From Thermoanaerobaculia bacterium (GTDB lineage Bacteria; Acidobacteriota; Thermoanaerobaculia; Multivoradales; Multivoraceae): a stretch of 64,000 bases of DNA. Shown here piece by piece: positions 18,494-27,233 of the stretch (the first letter of the stretch is position 1; each line of letters opens with the position of its first letter). The stretch is from the NCBI GenBank assembly GCA_022823665.1, contig JAJEHN010000009.1:310001-374000 (forward strand). The letters are read 5' to 3'. The notes under the pieces were generated by a model. That model saw nothing but the letters and a program-made list of their open reading frames with translations. It was not told the origin of the DNA and made no database searches. Position numbers and translations under genes: made by a program.

Positions 18494-19462
18494 GTGAGCG
18501 ACCTGACCCCTCTCCGCGATCTGCTCGATCACCACGTCGTCGGCCACGACGAGGTGAAGACGGCACTGCTCCTGGCTCTGATCACCCGGGAGCACATCTA
18601 CGTCGAGGGACCGCCGGGCACCGCCAAGACCAGGCTAGCCGAGGTCGCCGCCAGGGGCTCCGACCTCGACTTCTTCTTCTACCAGTTGCACCGCGACACC
18701 CGGCTCGCCGAGCTGGTCGGCGACATCGTCCTGGAGCGCCGCAAGGTCAGGACGGACGGCGCCGCGCCCGGGACGGCCGGCGAGGCCGAGCGAATCCACC
18801 AGCGGATCGAACCCGGCGGCCTGCTCACGGCCGAGATCGCCGTCCTCGACGACATCTCGCGCGCGCCCGGAGAGGCGCTCAACGTGTTGCTGCGGATCCT
18901 GAACGAGCGCCGTTTCGGCGCCGAGCCGATTCCGCTGATGGCAGCCATCGCCACCGGCAACCCGATGGACGACGAGTACTACAACGAGCCACTCGACCCC
19001 GCGAACCTGGACCGCTTCGCCCTCCAGTTGCGGGTCTCCGGCCTGATCCAGAGCGGCGTCGACGAGGCGAAGACGCTGATCGACCGCTTCGCCTCCGGCT
19101 CCGTTGTCGAGCAGCCCGACCCCGAACCCGTGACCGACCGCGTGACGCTCGACGCTTTGCACAAGCGGATGTACGCAGTCGAGGTCGGAGCGGCGGTCCG
19201 CGCCGCGCTGCTCGACGTGCTGCGCACGCTCGTGCTGGAGTTCGAGTGCAACGAGACGAACTCGCTGCTCACCGACCGCACCTTCCTGGTCAAGGCGATC
19301 AAGATCCTGCGCGGAGCGGCGCTACTGGCCGGCAGGGATGCGGTCGACCTCCAGGATCTTGCCGCCCTGTCCTGGATGACCACCTTCCGGGTGCCACCGG
19401 AGGCCCACGAGGCACTGCCCCGGATCATCGGGAGGGTGAACCGGCAGGTCCACGCGGTCTAG
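18494..19462 (+). CDS. MoxR-like AAA+ ATPase (magnesium-chelatase I-like partner)
   Basis: A 322-residue single-domain AAA+ ATPase: Walker A GPPGTAKT at 39-46, Walker B VLDD at 117-120, sensor-1 N156 (ATGNP) and an arginine-finger region LDRF at about 172-175. All the hydrolysis elements missing from the preceding AAA-VWA protein are present. It begins at a GTG 28 bp after that gene on the same strand; the ribosome site is weak. MoxR proteins act as chaperone-like ATPases that mature metalloenzymes or remodel complexes with a VWA partner (family knowledge). The two genes together look like one machine, with this subunit as motor and the AAA-VWA protein as adaptor. The client is unknown; the Mo hydroxylase at 20620 lies 1.2 kb downstream, and MoxR proteins next to CO-dehydrogenase-type enzymes are known. 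Confidence 0.88.
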   Translation: MSDLTPLRDLLDHHVVGHDEVKTALLLALITREHIYVEGPPGTAKTRLAEVAARGSDLDFFFYQLHRDTRLAELVGDIVLERRKVRTDGAAPGTAGEAERIHQRIEPGGLLTAEIAVLDDISRAPGEALNVLLRILNERRFGAEPIPLMAAIATGNPMDDEYYNEPLDPANLDRFALQLRVSGLIQSGVDEAKTLIDRFASGSVVEQPDPEPVTDRVTLDALHKRMYAVEVGAAVRAALLDVLRTLVLEFECNETNSLLTDRTFLVKAIKILRGAALLAGRDAVDLQDLAALSWMTTFRVPPEAHEALPRIIGRVNRQVHAV

Positions 19463-19474
19463 CGCCGCCCGACC

Positions 19475-20506
19475 CTACTCCTGGCCGGTGCTGGACTGGC
19501 CCTTCTCGTACTCCGCTTCCAGCAACCGCGCGCCGCGCAGCGTGTTGCCCGCCGCGTAGTTGCCCTCGTGGCAGGCGTACTCGTAGCTCTTCTGCGTCGT
19601 CTTCGCCCACGGCAGCTCACCGCTGAACGGAGCCTCGTACTCGGGGTTCTCGACCGTGAAGCTGTAGAGCAGGCTGTCGCCGTCGTTCGGACTGAACCGC
19701 TCGATCACCCGCACGCCCTCGCCCCGCAGGTCGGGCATGTCGCGGAAGTTCGTCGTCTCGACGACCAGCGTGTCGCCTTCCCACCAGCCGATCGAGTCGC
19801 CGGCAAGAGAGGTGTAGTCAGCCGGCATGTGCTCGCCCCCGATCCGGACGACCCGGGTCCAGTGCATCCACTCGATCATGATCATGAAGTGGTCTTCGGT
19901 CTGGACGATCGTCTTCACGTTGTTGTAGGGCAGCGGACGAATCGCGACCGAGGCCGTCGGCTGGTAGAGGCAGCGCACGCCGACGATGTTCGTTTCCGGG
20001 CCGTCGTACGGGATGTCGCCCGTCTCGAGCCACCAGGCATAGCCCTTGTTCGGCCACGCGAACTTCGGCGCGGCGGCCGCCCGGGCCTTGCCCTCCTCGG
20101 TCATCGGCGGCATCCGGCCGTTCGGGGGATCCGTCAGCACCGAGGTCCGGTACTTGCCGTCGATCATGTAGTTCTGGCTGCCCCACTCGAACCAGAAGTT
20201 GTTGTAGGCGCCGACGTTGCCGCCTTCTTCGGGCGCCGCCCGCTCCGGATCGCTGGGCGCGTCCTGGGTGGCGTTCGTCTCGGCGCGCCACTTGGCCCGC
20301 GCCTGCGCCTCCTCGACGGTCAGCGTCAGCTTGTCGCCGAACTCCTCCGGTCTCGCGAACGGCGTGATACTCGAGATGTCGTAGACGCCGGTGAAGTCCG
20401 GCTTGCCGCTGGGGGTCCTCTTGATCTCTCCTTCGGCGGCAACGACAGCCGAAGCGGCGGCGACGAGTCCAACGAGAACTGCGGTAGCGATCAGCGACTT
20501 CCTCAT
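19475..20506 (-). CDS. Exported protein of unknown function (PSGKPDFTGV family)
   Basis: A 343-residue protein beginning at an ATG with a GGGAGG ribosome site; an extension to 20617 would run through that site and is rejected. A signal peptide covers residues 1-25 (MRKSL, hydrophobic core, cleavage near VVAA-EG). The mature start, TPSGKPDFTGV, and the later GWWEGDTLVVETTNF followed by an ERF segment are the signature of a large family of exported proteins common in Acidobacteriota and marine Gammaproteobacteria. I know no biochemical function for it. It is convergent with the MoxR gene, 12 bp apart, and divergent from the Mo hydroxylase at 20620. Confidence 0.7.
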   Translation of the reverse strand: MRKSLIATAVLVGLVAAASAVVAAEGEIKRTPSGKPDFTGVYDISSITPFARPEEFGDKLTLTVEEAQARAKWRAETNATQDAPSDPERAAPEEGGNVGAYNNFWFEWGSQNYMIDGKYRTSVLTDPPNGRMPPMTEEGKARAAAAPKFAWPNKGYAWWLETGDIPYDGPETNIVGVRCLYQPTASVAIRPLPYNNVKTIVQTEDHFMIMIEWMHWTRVVRIGGEHMPADYTSLAGDSIGWWEGDTLVVETTNFRDMPDLRGEGVRVIERFSPNDGDSLLYSFTVENPEYEAPFSGELPWAKTTQKSYEYACHEGNYAAGNTLRGARLLEAEYEKGQSSTGQE

Positions 20507-20619
20507 GTCGGCCTCCCTGTGCGAACGCGCAAACTGGTGCGGTGGGTGGCTCATCATAGCGCGCCCGCGCTGCGATACGATCGCCGCCGCCAACTCAACC
20601 GGAACCGACAGGAGCATCG

Positions 20620-21102
20620 ATGCCAGACACCGTCCCCGTGACCGTCACGGTCAACGGCAGCAAGCACGAACGAGAGGTCGAGCCGCGCACGCTGCTGGTC
20701 CACTTCCTGCGTGAGGAACTCGACCTCACCGGCGCCCACGTCGGCTGCGAGAGCACCCTCTGCGGCGCCTGCACAGTGCATCTCGACGGTCGCGCCGTGA
20801 AGAGCTGCACCGTCCTGGCGGTCCAGGCAGACGGCCAGGAAGTGACGACGATCGAGGGCCTCGCGGCCTCCGCCGACGAGCTGCATCCGCTGCAGGTCGG
20901 GTTCTGGGAGAAGCACGGCCTGCAATGCGGCTATTGCACCCCCGGAATGATCATGGCGGCCAAACAGCTCCTGGACGACAACCCGAACCCGACCGAAGCC
21001 GAAATCCGGGAGGCGATCGACGGCAACATCTGCCGCTGCACCGGCTACCAGCAGATCGTCGACGCGGTTCAGCACGCCGCCGACGTAGCGGGAGCCGCCT
21101 GA
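20620..21102 (+). CDS. Mo hydroxylase 2Fe-2S subunit (CoxS-like), cytoplasmic
   Basis: A 160-residue protein of normal CoxS/XdhC-like size that carries two 2Fe-2S clusters: [10 protein letters not shown] plus a downstream Cys for the N-terminal ferredoxin-like cluster, and CGYC with CRCTGY for the C-terminal one. In contrast to the gene at 4004 it has no Tat signal, so this second Mo hydroxylase is cytoplasmic. A good ribosome site, AGGAG, lies 7 bases before the ATG. The stop overlaps the start of the large subunit by one base (TGATG), so the two are translationally coupled. Electrons from the Mo site pass through these clusters, but the FAD subunit that usually takes them is absent next door. 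Confidence 0.93.
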   Translation: MPDTVPVTVTVNGSKHEREVEPRTLLVHFLREELDLTGAHVGCESTLCGACTVHLDGRAVKSCTVLAVQADGQEVTTIEGLAASADELHPLQVGFWEKHGLQCGYCTPGMIMAAKQLLDDNPNPTEAEIREAIDGNICRCTGYQQIVDAVQHAADVAGAA

Positions 21103-23441
21103 TGACGACGTTCAGACCGAACTCCGTCGGCCGGCCGATCAAGCGGCGCGAGGATCCGCGCCTCATCCGGGGTCTCGCCACCTACACCGACGACGTCAAG
21201 CTGCCCCGCATGACGTATGCCGCGTTCGTGCGCAGCGATTTCGCGGCCGGCGCCATCCGCTCCATCGACACCTCGGCCGCGGCCGCCCACCCGGGCGTCG
21301 TGGGCGTCTACACCTACGCCGACCTGGACGGAAAGGTCGGAGCGACCCCCATCGGCGTCGAGATCCCCGGGATGCCCGACCACCCGCTGCTGGCGAACGG
21401 CCGCGTCCTCTACGTCGGCCACCCGGTCGCGGTCGTCGTGGCCGAAACCACCTACGCCGCGCGCGATGCGGCGGCCCTGGTCGAGGTCGACATCGAGCCC
21501 AGGGAGGCCGTCGTGGACGTCGAGGCGGCGATCGCAGCTGGCGCGCCGAAGGTCTACGAGGAACTCGACAGCAACGTCTGCCTTCAGGTCCCGGCGCCGA
21601 ACCCGGAGGCCGACAAGCTCTTCGAGCAGGCCGACCGGACTCTCTCCATCCGGCTGCTCAACCAGCGCGTGGCGCCCTTCCCGATGGAGGGACGTGCGAT
21701 CTGCGCCCACTGGGAAGAAGGCCCGGGAAAGCTGACGATCTGGACGTCGAACCAGGCGCCCCACTCGGTCAAGCAGCAGATCGCGATGTGCCTGGGAATC
21801 CCCGAGATCCGCATCCGCGCCATCGCCCCCGAGGTCGGCGGCGGCTTCGGCGCCAAGATCCCCACCTACGCGGAGGACGCACTCCTGTGCTGGGTGTCCC
21901 GCGACCTCAAGAGGCCGGTCAAGTGGGCGGAGACCCGGACCGAGAACCTGCTCGGCATGACCCACGGACGCGGTCACGTCGAGAAGATCGACGTCGCCTT
22001 TCAGAGCGACGGGCGCGTGCTCGCCCTCAAGGGGCAGACGATCGCCGACATCGGTGCCTTCCGCTCCTTCTTCGGTCCCTTCATCGCTCTCTCGACGCAC
22101 ACCATGTCCTGCGGCTGTTACGACATCAAGGCAGTCGCCTGGGAGACCTCGTCCGTGTTCACGAACACCATGGCGACGGAGGCTTACCGCGGCGCCGGAC
22201 GGCCCGAGGCGGCCTACATCATCGAGCGCGTGATGGACGAGGTGGCGGCCGCCACCGGACTCGACCCGGTCGCGGTGCGGCGCCGGAACTTCATCAGCAA
22301 GGACGTCTTCCCCCACACCACCCCTTCGGGCGCCACCTACGACACCGGCGATTACGAGAAGCCGCTGGACCGTCTGATCGAACTCGCCGGCTACGACGAG
22401 GCGCGGGCGGCGCAGCGAAGCGCGCGGGAGGAAGGCCGGCTGGTCGGAATCGGGCTCGCCACGTTCACCGAGGTCTGCGGTCTCGGTCCCTCGACCGGCG
22501 CCACTCCGCAGCAGCGCATGGGCACCTGGGAGAGCGCGACGGTGCGGGTCGAGCCGACAGGCAACGTCACGGTCTACACCGGCGTCTCGCCGCACGGCCA
22601 GGGCCAGGAGACCGTGTTCGCCCAGATGGCGGCGGACGCCTTCGGCGTCGGCCTCGACGACGTGCTGGTGGTCCACGGCGACACGGACCAGGTGCAGCAC
22701 GGCGTCGGCACGTTCGGCAGCCGCGGCATCGCGGTCGGCGGCGCGGCGCTCGACATGGCGCTGGTCAAGGTCCACGCGAAGGCGACGCGCATCGCCGCCC
22801 ATCACCTCGACGCGCCCGTCGACCAGATCGACTACGAGGACGGCAAGTTCACCGTCAGCGGCACGGACCGCACCCTGACCTTCCGCGAGGTTGCCGAAAA
22901 GGCCCACCTCTGGAACGTCAACGTGCCCGGCGAGGAGCCGGGACTCGAGGCGGTCGCCCGCTTCGAACCGTCGGCGACGACATTCCCCTTCGGCGCTCAC
23001 CTCTGCCAGGTCGAGATCGATCCCGAAAGCGGCCAGATCGAGATCCAGCGGTACGTCGCGGTCGACGACTTCGGCGAAGTTCTCAACCCGATGCTCGCCG
23101 ACGGCCAGCGCCTCGGCGGCGTCGTTCAGGGCATCGGCCAGGCGATGTGGGAGGAGATCCAGTACGACGAGGGTGGCCAACTCCTCTCCGGCACCCTGAT
23201 GGACTACGCGGTGCCGCGGGCGAAGCACTTCCCGCGCATGGAACTCGACAACACGGTGACCCCGACGCCGATCAATCCCCTGGGCGCCAAGGGCATCGGC
23301 GAACTGGGGACGATCGGGGCGACCCCCTGCATCGTCAACGCGATCGTCGACGCGCTGCGGCCGCTCGGCATCACGAACATCGACATGCCGGCCAAGCCGG
23401 AGCGCATCTGGCAGGCGATCCAGTCGGCGGGGGCCGCGTAG
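21102..23441 (+). CDS. Mo hydroxylase large subunit, form II CoxL / aldehyde oxidase type
   Basis: A 779-residue molybdopterin-binding catalytic subunit. The hammerhead domain is at about 20-130. Motifs: EVGGGFGAK for cofactor binding, AYRGAGR at 361-367, which is the form II loop and not the AYRCSFR of true CO dehydrogenase, and GAKGIGELG with catalytic Glu734. Form II enzymes oxidise various aldehydes or heterocycles and CO oxidation is not expected. The start ATG at 21102 shares a base with the stop of the 2Fe-2S gene; longer in-frame readings into that gene are unlikely. No medium FAD subunit is found within the window near it, so it may use a subunit encoded elsewhere or a different acceptor. 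It differs clearly in sequence from the large subunit at 4710. Confidence 0.92.
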   Translation: MTTFRPNSVGRPIKRREDPRLIRGLATYTDDVKLPRMTYAAFVRSDFAAGAIRSIDTSAAAAHPGVVGVYTYADLDGKVGATPIGVEIPGMPDHPLLANGRVLYVGHPVAVVVAETTYAARDAAALVEVDIEPREAVVDVEAAIAAGAPKVYEELDSNVCLQVPAPNPEADKLFEQADRTLSIRLLNQRVAPFPMEGRAICAHWEEGPGKLTIWTSNQAPHSVKQQIAMCLGIPEIRIRAIAPEVGGGFGAKIPTYAEDALLCWVSRDLKRPVKWAETRTENLLGMTHGRGHVEKIDVAFQSDGRVLALKGQTIADIGAFRSFFGPFIALSTHTMSCGCYDIKAVAWETSSVFTNTMATEAYRGAGRPEAAYIIERVMDEVAAATGLDPVAVRRRNFISKDVFPHTTPSGATYDTGDYEKPLDRLIELAGYDEARAAQRSAREEGRLVGIGLATFTEVCGLGPSTGATPQQRMGTWESATVRVEPTGNVTVYTGVSPHGQGQETVFAQMAADAFGVGLDDVLVVHGDTDQVQHGVGTFGSRGIAVGGAALDMALVKVHAKATRIAAHHLDAPVDQIDYEDGKFTVSGTDRTLTFREVAEKAHLWNVNVPGEEPGLEAVARFEPSATTFPFGAHLCQVEIDPESGQIEIQRYVAVDDFGEVLNPMLADGQRLGGVVQGIGQAMWEEIQYDEGGQLLSGTLMDYAVPRAKHFPRMELDNTVTPTPINPLGAKGIGELGTIGATPCIVNAIVDALRPLGITNIDMPAKPERIWQAIQSAGAA

Positions 23442-23484
23442 ACACCTGTTCGCTCGCCTGACCGTCGTCGCGACGGCGGCGACA

Positions 23485-24573
23485 ATGCTCATGGCTGCCG
23501 GTTCCGCCGGCGCCCAGGACCAGCGATTCGGCCCGCTACCCGTGGCCGAAGCGTGGCTCGGCTCGGGCTCCGGGTTCCTGAGCCTGCCGGTCGAGGCGCC
23601 GGCGGACGCGGAGTCCCGAACGGGCCGCTGGCAGGTCACCGCGTCACTGGGCCTCTCCAGCTTCTGGCTGCGGTCGCCCTCCGTGTCCGAGGTCATCGAG
23701 GCGCGGAGATACCGGGGGCCGGTCACGGCCGGGGAACTCGACGGCGTCGCGCCCTGGCCCGGCTTCGAGGGGATCTACTTCGCCGACGCCGAGTACCACC
23801 GGCTGACCGTCGACGTGCGCCGGCACTTCGGCCGGCGACTCGAACTCGGCCTCAAGGCCGGCGTCGTCAACGGCGACGGAGGCGTGATCGACCCGCTGAT
23901 CGAGGGCTTCCACGACTTCTTCGGCTTCCGGCAGTCCGGCCGGCCGCAGACTCTCGAGAACGGCTACGCCCTCTACTTCCGCCGTGACGGCCCCGGCGGC
24001 TACGGCGAGCGGCTCCGTTTCACCCGCTTCGAGCAAGCCGGGCTCGGCCTTGGGGAAACGATCATCTCGCTCAAGTCCGGCCTGGGGCCGGAATCCGGCA
24101 CATGGCGGCAGGCCGTCAAGTTCCACCTCAAGCTACCGACCGCCAACGACGACGACTTCCTCGGCACGGGCTCAGTCGACGCAGCGGTCCAGTACCTCGT
24201 GTCCCGGCCCTGGCGGCGATGGACCCTCTACGCCAACGCCGGCTTCACCCGCCTGGGCAGCCACGACCTGCTGACGCTGGAACCGCAGAACATCGTCACC
24301 GTCGCGATCGCGGGCGAACGCCCACTCGGCCCGAAGACATCGTTCGTCGTGCAACTTCGCCACCAGCAAAGCCCCTTCCGCCAGTTGAACCTCTCGATCC
24401 TCGGCGTCACCGCGACCCTCATCGACGTCGGCTGGACGCGCAGCCTGAAGCCGGCCGAGGGCGGCCTGGGGCGCTCCGCCTACTTCAGCCTCACGAACAA
24501 CACCTTCAAGTACGGCTCCGCAGTCGACGTCAGCCTGAATGCAGGAATCAGGTTCCGCACGGGACCGAGCTAG
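23485..24573 (+). CDS. DUF3187-type outer-membrane protein
   Basis: A predicted outer-membrane beta-barrel of about 362 residues, rich in alternating strands and aromatic girdle residues, with DUF3187-like features (YFADAEYHRLTVDVRRHFG, LPTANDDDFLGTGS). Function unknown; the Mo hydroxylase genes end 43 bp before, so a link through uptake of a hydrophobic substrate is possible but unproven. The first ATG, at 23485, leaves only about 11 residues before the apparent cleavage site GSAGA-QD, too short for a signal peptide. In frame upstream, from a CTG at 23446, reads FARLTVVATAAT, which would complete a normal signal peptide. I give the ATG coordinate but think translation starts upstream at a non-ATG codon. 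The stop shares CTAG with the convergent M20 gene. Confidence 0.72.
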   Translation: MLMAAGSAGAQDQRFGPLPVAEAWLGSGSGFLSLPVEAPADAESRTGRWQVTASLGLSSFWLRSPSVSEVIEARRYRGPVTAGELDGVAPWPGFEGIYFADAEYHRLTVDVRRHFGRRLELGLKAGVVNGDGGVIDPLIEGFHDFFGFRQSGRPQTLENGYALYFRRDGPGGYGERLRFTRFEQAGLGLGETIISLKSGLGPESGTWRQAVKFHLKLPTANDDDFLGTGSVDAAVQYLVSRPWRRWTLYANAGFTRLGSHDLLTLEPQNIVTVAIAGERPLGPKTSFVVQLRHQQSPFRQLNLSILGVTATLIDVGWTRSLKPAEGGLGRSAYFSLTNNTFKYGSAVDVSLNAGIRFRTGPS

Positions 24574-26024
24574 CGCTCGGGCGCCTTGCGGTAGTCGAGC
24601 GGCGGCTGCTGACCCTCTTCCAGAGCCGCGCGGTAGGGACGGTCGGCCAGCCGGCGGTCGAACTCTTCCCTCGCCGCCTCGACGATCGACGGATCGGCGA
24701 GCAGGTCCCAGGCAGTCGCGGCGAGGACGCGGGCGGCCATCAGCATGCCCTGGCGGCCGATCGTCGTGCCGCCGGCGGCGACGGCCTGCCAGGAATGGGC
24801 CGGCGTGCCGGGCACCCAGCACGCCGTCCGGATGCCGGTCGTCGGCGCCACCCAGGAGACGTCGCCGACATCGGTCGAGCCGAGGGTCGTGTTGCCGGTC
24901 TCGTCGCGCAGTTCCGACACGGACGCAAGAGGCCGCGGTTTGAGCAGCGACTCCTGCAGCTTCATGGCCCAGCCCTTCTCCTCTTCCGTGTAGTCCATGT
25001 CGATCAGGGCCTCGAAGTTGCGAAGCGAGACCTCGGACAGGGTGTCGTTCGGAAGGAGGTTGTGGATGCCGCCGAGGAACTCGATCTCGAGTTCCGTCTC
25101 CGTGGCGTGGGCCGCGCCTTCGGCGACGAGTACCAGTCGGTCGTAGATGGAGCGCGCCACGTCGATGTCCGGGTGGCGGACGTAGTAGTACGCCTCGGCG
25201 AACGCGGGCACCACGTTAGGCGCATCGCCGCCGGCCGTGATCACGTGATGAATCCGCGTCCGGTCCGGCGTGTGCTCCCGGAGCAGCTCGGCGCCGTAGT
25301 TCAGGATCGCCACCGCGTCGAGCGCCGACCGGCCCGCCTCGGGCGACGCCGCGGCATGGGCGCTGCGGCCGCGATATCGGAACTTGGCCGCGACACGAGC
25401 CAGGTTGGTCGGATCGCCGGCCGAGTTCGAGTCGCCCGGGTGCCAGTGCAGCACCGCATCGACGTCGTCGAACAGCCCGGCCCGAGCCATGAACGCCTTG
25501 GCGCCGCCGCCCTCCTCGGCGGGCGTGCCGTAGAGGCGAACCGTTCCCTGGATCGCGCCGGCGCGAATGCCGTCGGCGACGGCAAGCGCGGCGCCCAGCG
25601 AGCCGGCGCCGAACAGGTGGTGGCCGCAGGCGTGGCCCCAATCGGGCCCCTCACGCGGAGAACGGGTCGGAACGGCTTCCTGCGACAGTCCCGGCAGGGC
25701 GTCGAACTCGGCCAGGATCGCGATCACGGGCTTGCCGGCGCCGAAGGAGGCGACGAAGCTCGTCGGGATTCCCGCGACGCCGCGCTCGACCTCGAAGCCC
25801 TCCTCCTCGACCAGCGAGGCGAGAAGCGCCATGGACTTCGTCTCCTGGTAGCCGGGCTCGGCCCACTCCCAGACCTTGCGCGCCGCGTCCCAGAGCAGAT
25901 CGGCGCGCTCGGCCACCGCGGCTTCCAGACCTCCCTTCTCCGCCACCTCGCCGGCCGCGGCCGGCGCCAGGGGCAGAAGAACAAGGGTCCAGGCAGCGAC
26001 TGCGACGGGTATCGGCCTAGTCAT
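24570..26024 (-). CDS. M20-family amidohydrolase, AbgB-like, exported
   Basis: A 484-residue metallo-amidohydrolase of the M20D group, close to AbgB, which cleaves p-aminobenzoyl-glutamate; related enzymes cleave N-acyl or indole amino-acid conjugates. It carries a signal peptide (TRPIPVAVAAWTLVLLPLAPAAAG). Metal and catalytic motifs are GHACGHH, the TPAEEGGG Glu pair, and HWHPG and RSAHAAASPE in the dimerisation domain. The gene starts 8 bases inside the end of the alcohol dehydrogenase gene, so the two are co-translated. At its 3' end it shares a CTAG with the stop of the DUF3187 gene. A periplasmic amide hydrolase next to gamma-glutamyltransferase and an M16 protease fits salvage of peptides or conjugated amino acids (inference). 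Confidence 0.88.
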   Translation of the reverse strand: MTRPIPVAVAAWTLVLLPLAPAAAGEVAEKGGLEAAVAERADLLWDAARKVWEWAEPGYQETKSMALLASLVEEEGFEVERGVAGIPTSFVASFGAGKPVIAILAEFDALPGLSQEAVPTRSPREGPDWGHACGHHLFGAGSLGAALAVADGIRAGAIQGTVRLYGTPAEEGGGAKAFMARAGLFDDVDAVLHWHPGDSNSAGDPTNLARVAAKFRYRGRSAHAAASPEAGRSALDAVAILNYGAELLREHTPDRTRIHHVITAGGDAPNVVPAFAEAYYYVRHPDIDVARSIYDRLVLVAEGAAHATETELEIEFLGGIHNLLPNDTLSEVSLRNFEALIDMDYTEEEKGWAMKLQESLLKPRPLASVSELRDETGNTTLGSTDVGDVSWVAPTTGIRTACWVPGTPAHSWQAVAAGGTTIGRQGMLMAARVLAATAWDLLADPSIVEAAREEFDRRLADRPYRAALEEGQQPPLDYRKAPER

Positions 26025-27120
26025 CGAACACGATGACCTGGCGGGCCACCTCGCCCGTCTTCAGGTTCTGCAGAGCCTCGTTGATCTGCGAGAACTCGAT
26101 CCGGTCCGAGATCAGTTCGTCGAGCTTCAGCCGGCCGCCCAGGTAGAACTCGACCAGGCGGGGCATGTCGATGCGGAAGCGGTTCGAGCCCATCGTGCAG
26201 CCCTGCAGGCACTTCGCCTGCAGCAGTTCGTGGCCCGGGATCTCGACCTTCTGGCCCATCGGCACCATGCCGATGACGGTGGCCGTACCGCCCGGCCGGA
26301 GCATCGCCCACGCCTGCTCCGCCGTCGCCTTGAGCCCGATCGCCTCGAACGCGTAGTGGACGCCACCGTCGGTGAGATCCCGCACCTGTTCCACCGTGTC
26401 GCCGGCCGATGCGTCGATCGTGTCGGTGGCGCCGAACGCCCTGGCCAGATCGAGCTTCGACGACACCCGGTCGATGGCGATGATGCGCGAGGCCCCGGCC
26501 AGGTCGGCGCCGTTGATCGTCGACAGGCCGATGCCGCCGCAGCCTATGACCGCCACCGTCGACCCGGGCTCCACCGCCGCGGTCCGGAACGCCGCGCCCA
26601 CGCCGGTGATCACGGCGCAGCCGATGACCGCCGCCCGGTCGAGCGGCATGTCCTTCCTGATCTTCACCACCGCGTTCTCATGCACCAGCATCTGCTCCGC
26701 GAACGAAGCCAGGTCGGCGAACTGAGAGATGGGGCGCGGAGATCCGCCGTTGCTCGGCGGCAGAGCCAGCCTTGGCTCGCTGCCTCGCGGCCGCCGGGTG
26801 GCCCGCTTGTCGCAAAGGCTCGGCTCGCCGCTCATGCAGTACTCGCAGTAGCCGCAAAACACCGAGAGACAGGTGATCACGTGGTCGCCCGGCTCGACGT
26901 AGCGCACCTCGGAACCCACCTGCTCGACGATCCCCGACGCCTCGTGTCCCAGGATCACCGGCGTCCGGATCGGCCACAGCCCGTCCACGAAGTGCAGGTC
27001 GCTGTGGCAGACCCCGACCACGGAGCTGCGGATCAGGATCTCGTGCGGTCCCGGCTTGCTGATCGCGACGTCGGTGATCTCGAGCGGTTGCCCGACTTCG
27101 TGGAAAACGGCTGCTTTCAT
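26017..27120 (-). CDS. Zinc-dependent alcohol dehydrogenase (class III-like MDR)
   Basis: A 367-residue medium-chain dehydrogenase that interconverts an alcohol and an aldehyde with a nicotinamide cofactor. Catalytic zinc ligands are in GVCHSD and GHEASG; the structural zinc lobe is present (CGYCEYCMSGEPSLC). The Rossmann motif is GCGGIGLS, and the Asp after the second strand (AIDRVSS) predicts NAD rather than NADP. Sequence around CAVITGVGAAF matches the class III/formaldehyde-type branch used for various alcohols, including mycothiol- or NDMA-type enzymes. Start at the ATG at 27120 (MKAAVF); upstream codons to 27246 would enter the divergent promoter of the gamma-glutamyltransferase gene. 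Substrate cannot be read from sequence. Confidence 0.9.
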   Translation of the reverse strand: MKAAVFHEVGQPLEITDVAISKPGPHEILIRSSVVGVCHSDLHFVDGLWPIRTPVILGHEASGIVEQVGSEVRYVEPGDHVITCLSVFCGYCEYCMSGEPSLCDKRATRRPRGSEPRLALPPSNGGSPRPISQFADLASFAEQMLVHENAVVKIRKDMPLDRAAVIGCAVITGVGAAFRTAAVEPGSTVAVIGCGGIGLSTINGADLAGASRIIAIDRVSSKLDLARAFGATDTIDASAGDTVEQVRDLTDGGVHYAFEAIGLKATAEQAWAMLRPGGTATVIGMVPMGQKVEIPGHELLQAKCLQGCTMGSNRFRIDMPRLVEFYLGGRLKLDELISDRIEFSQINEALQNLKTGEVARQVIVFDD

Positions 27121-27233
27121 GGAGCGGAGTCCTCGTAGCTTCAGGTGAGAAACCGGCAGGCTATCAGCGGCGACGGCTGCTTTTCGGCCACTTCGCAGCA
27201 GGGTCGCCCGCGCGCCGGCGATAAGCTGCCCCG

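Noticed and set aside
4710-23441. CO dehydrogenase for either Mo hydroxylase
   Set aside because: Neither large subunit has the AYRCSFR loop of form I CO dehydrogenase.
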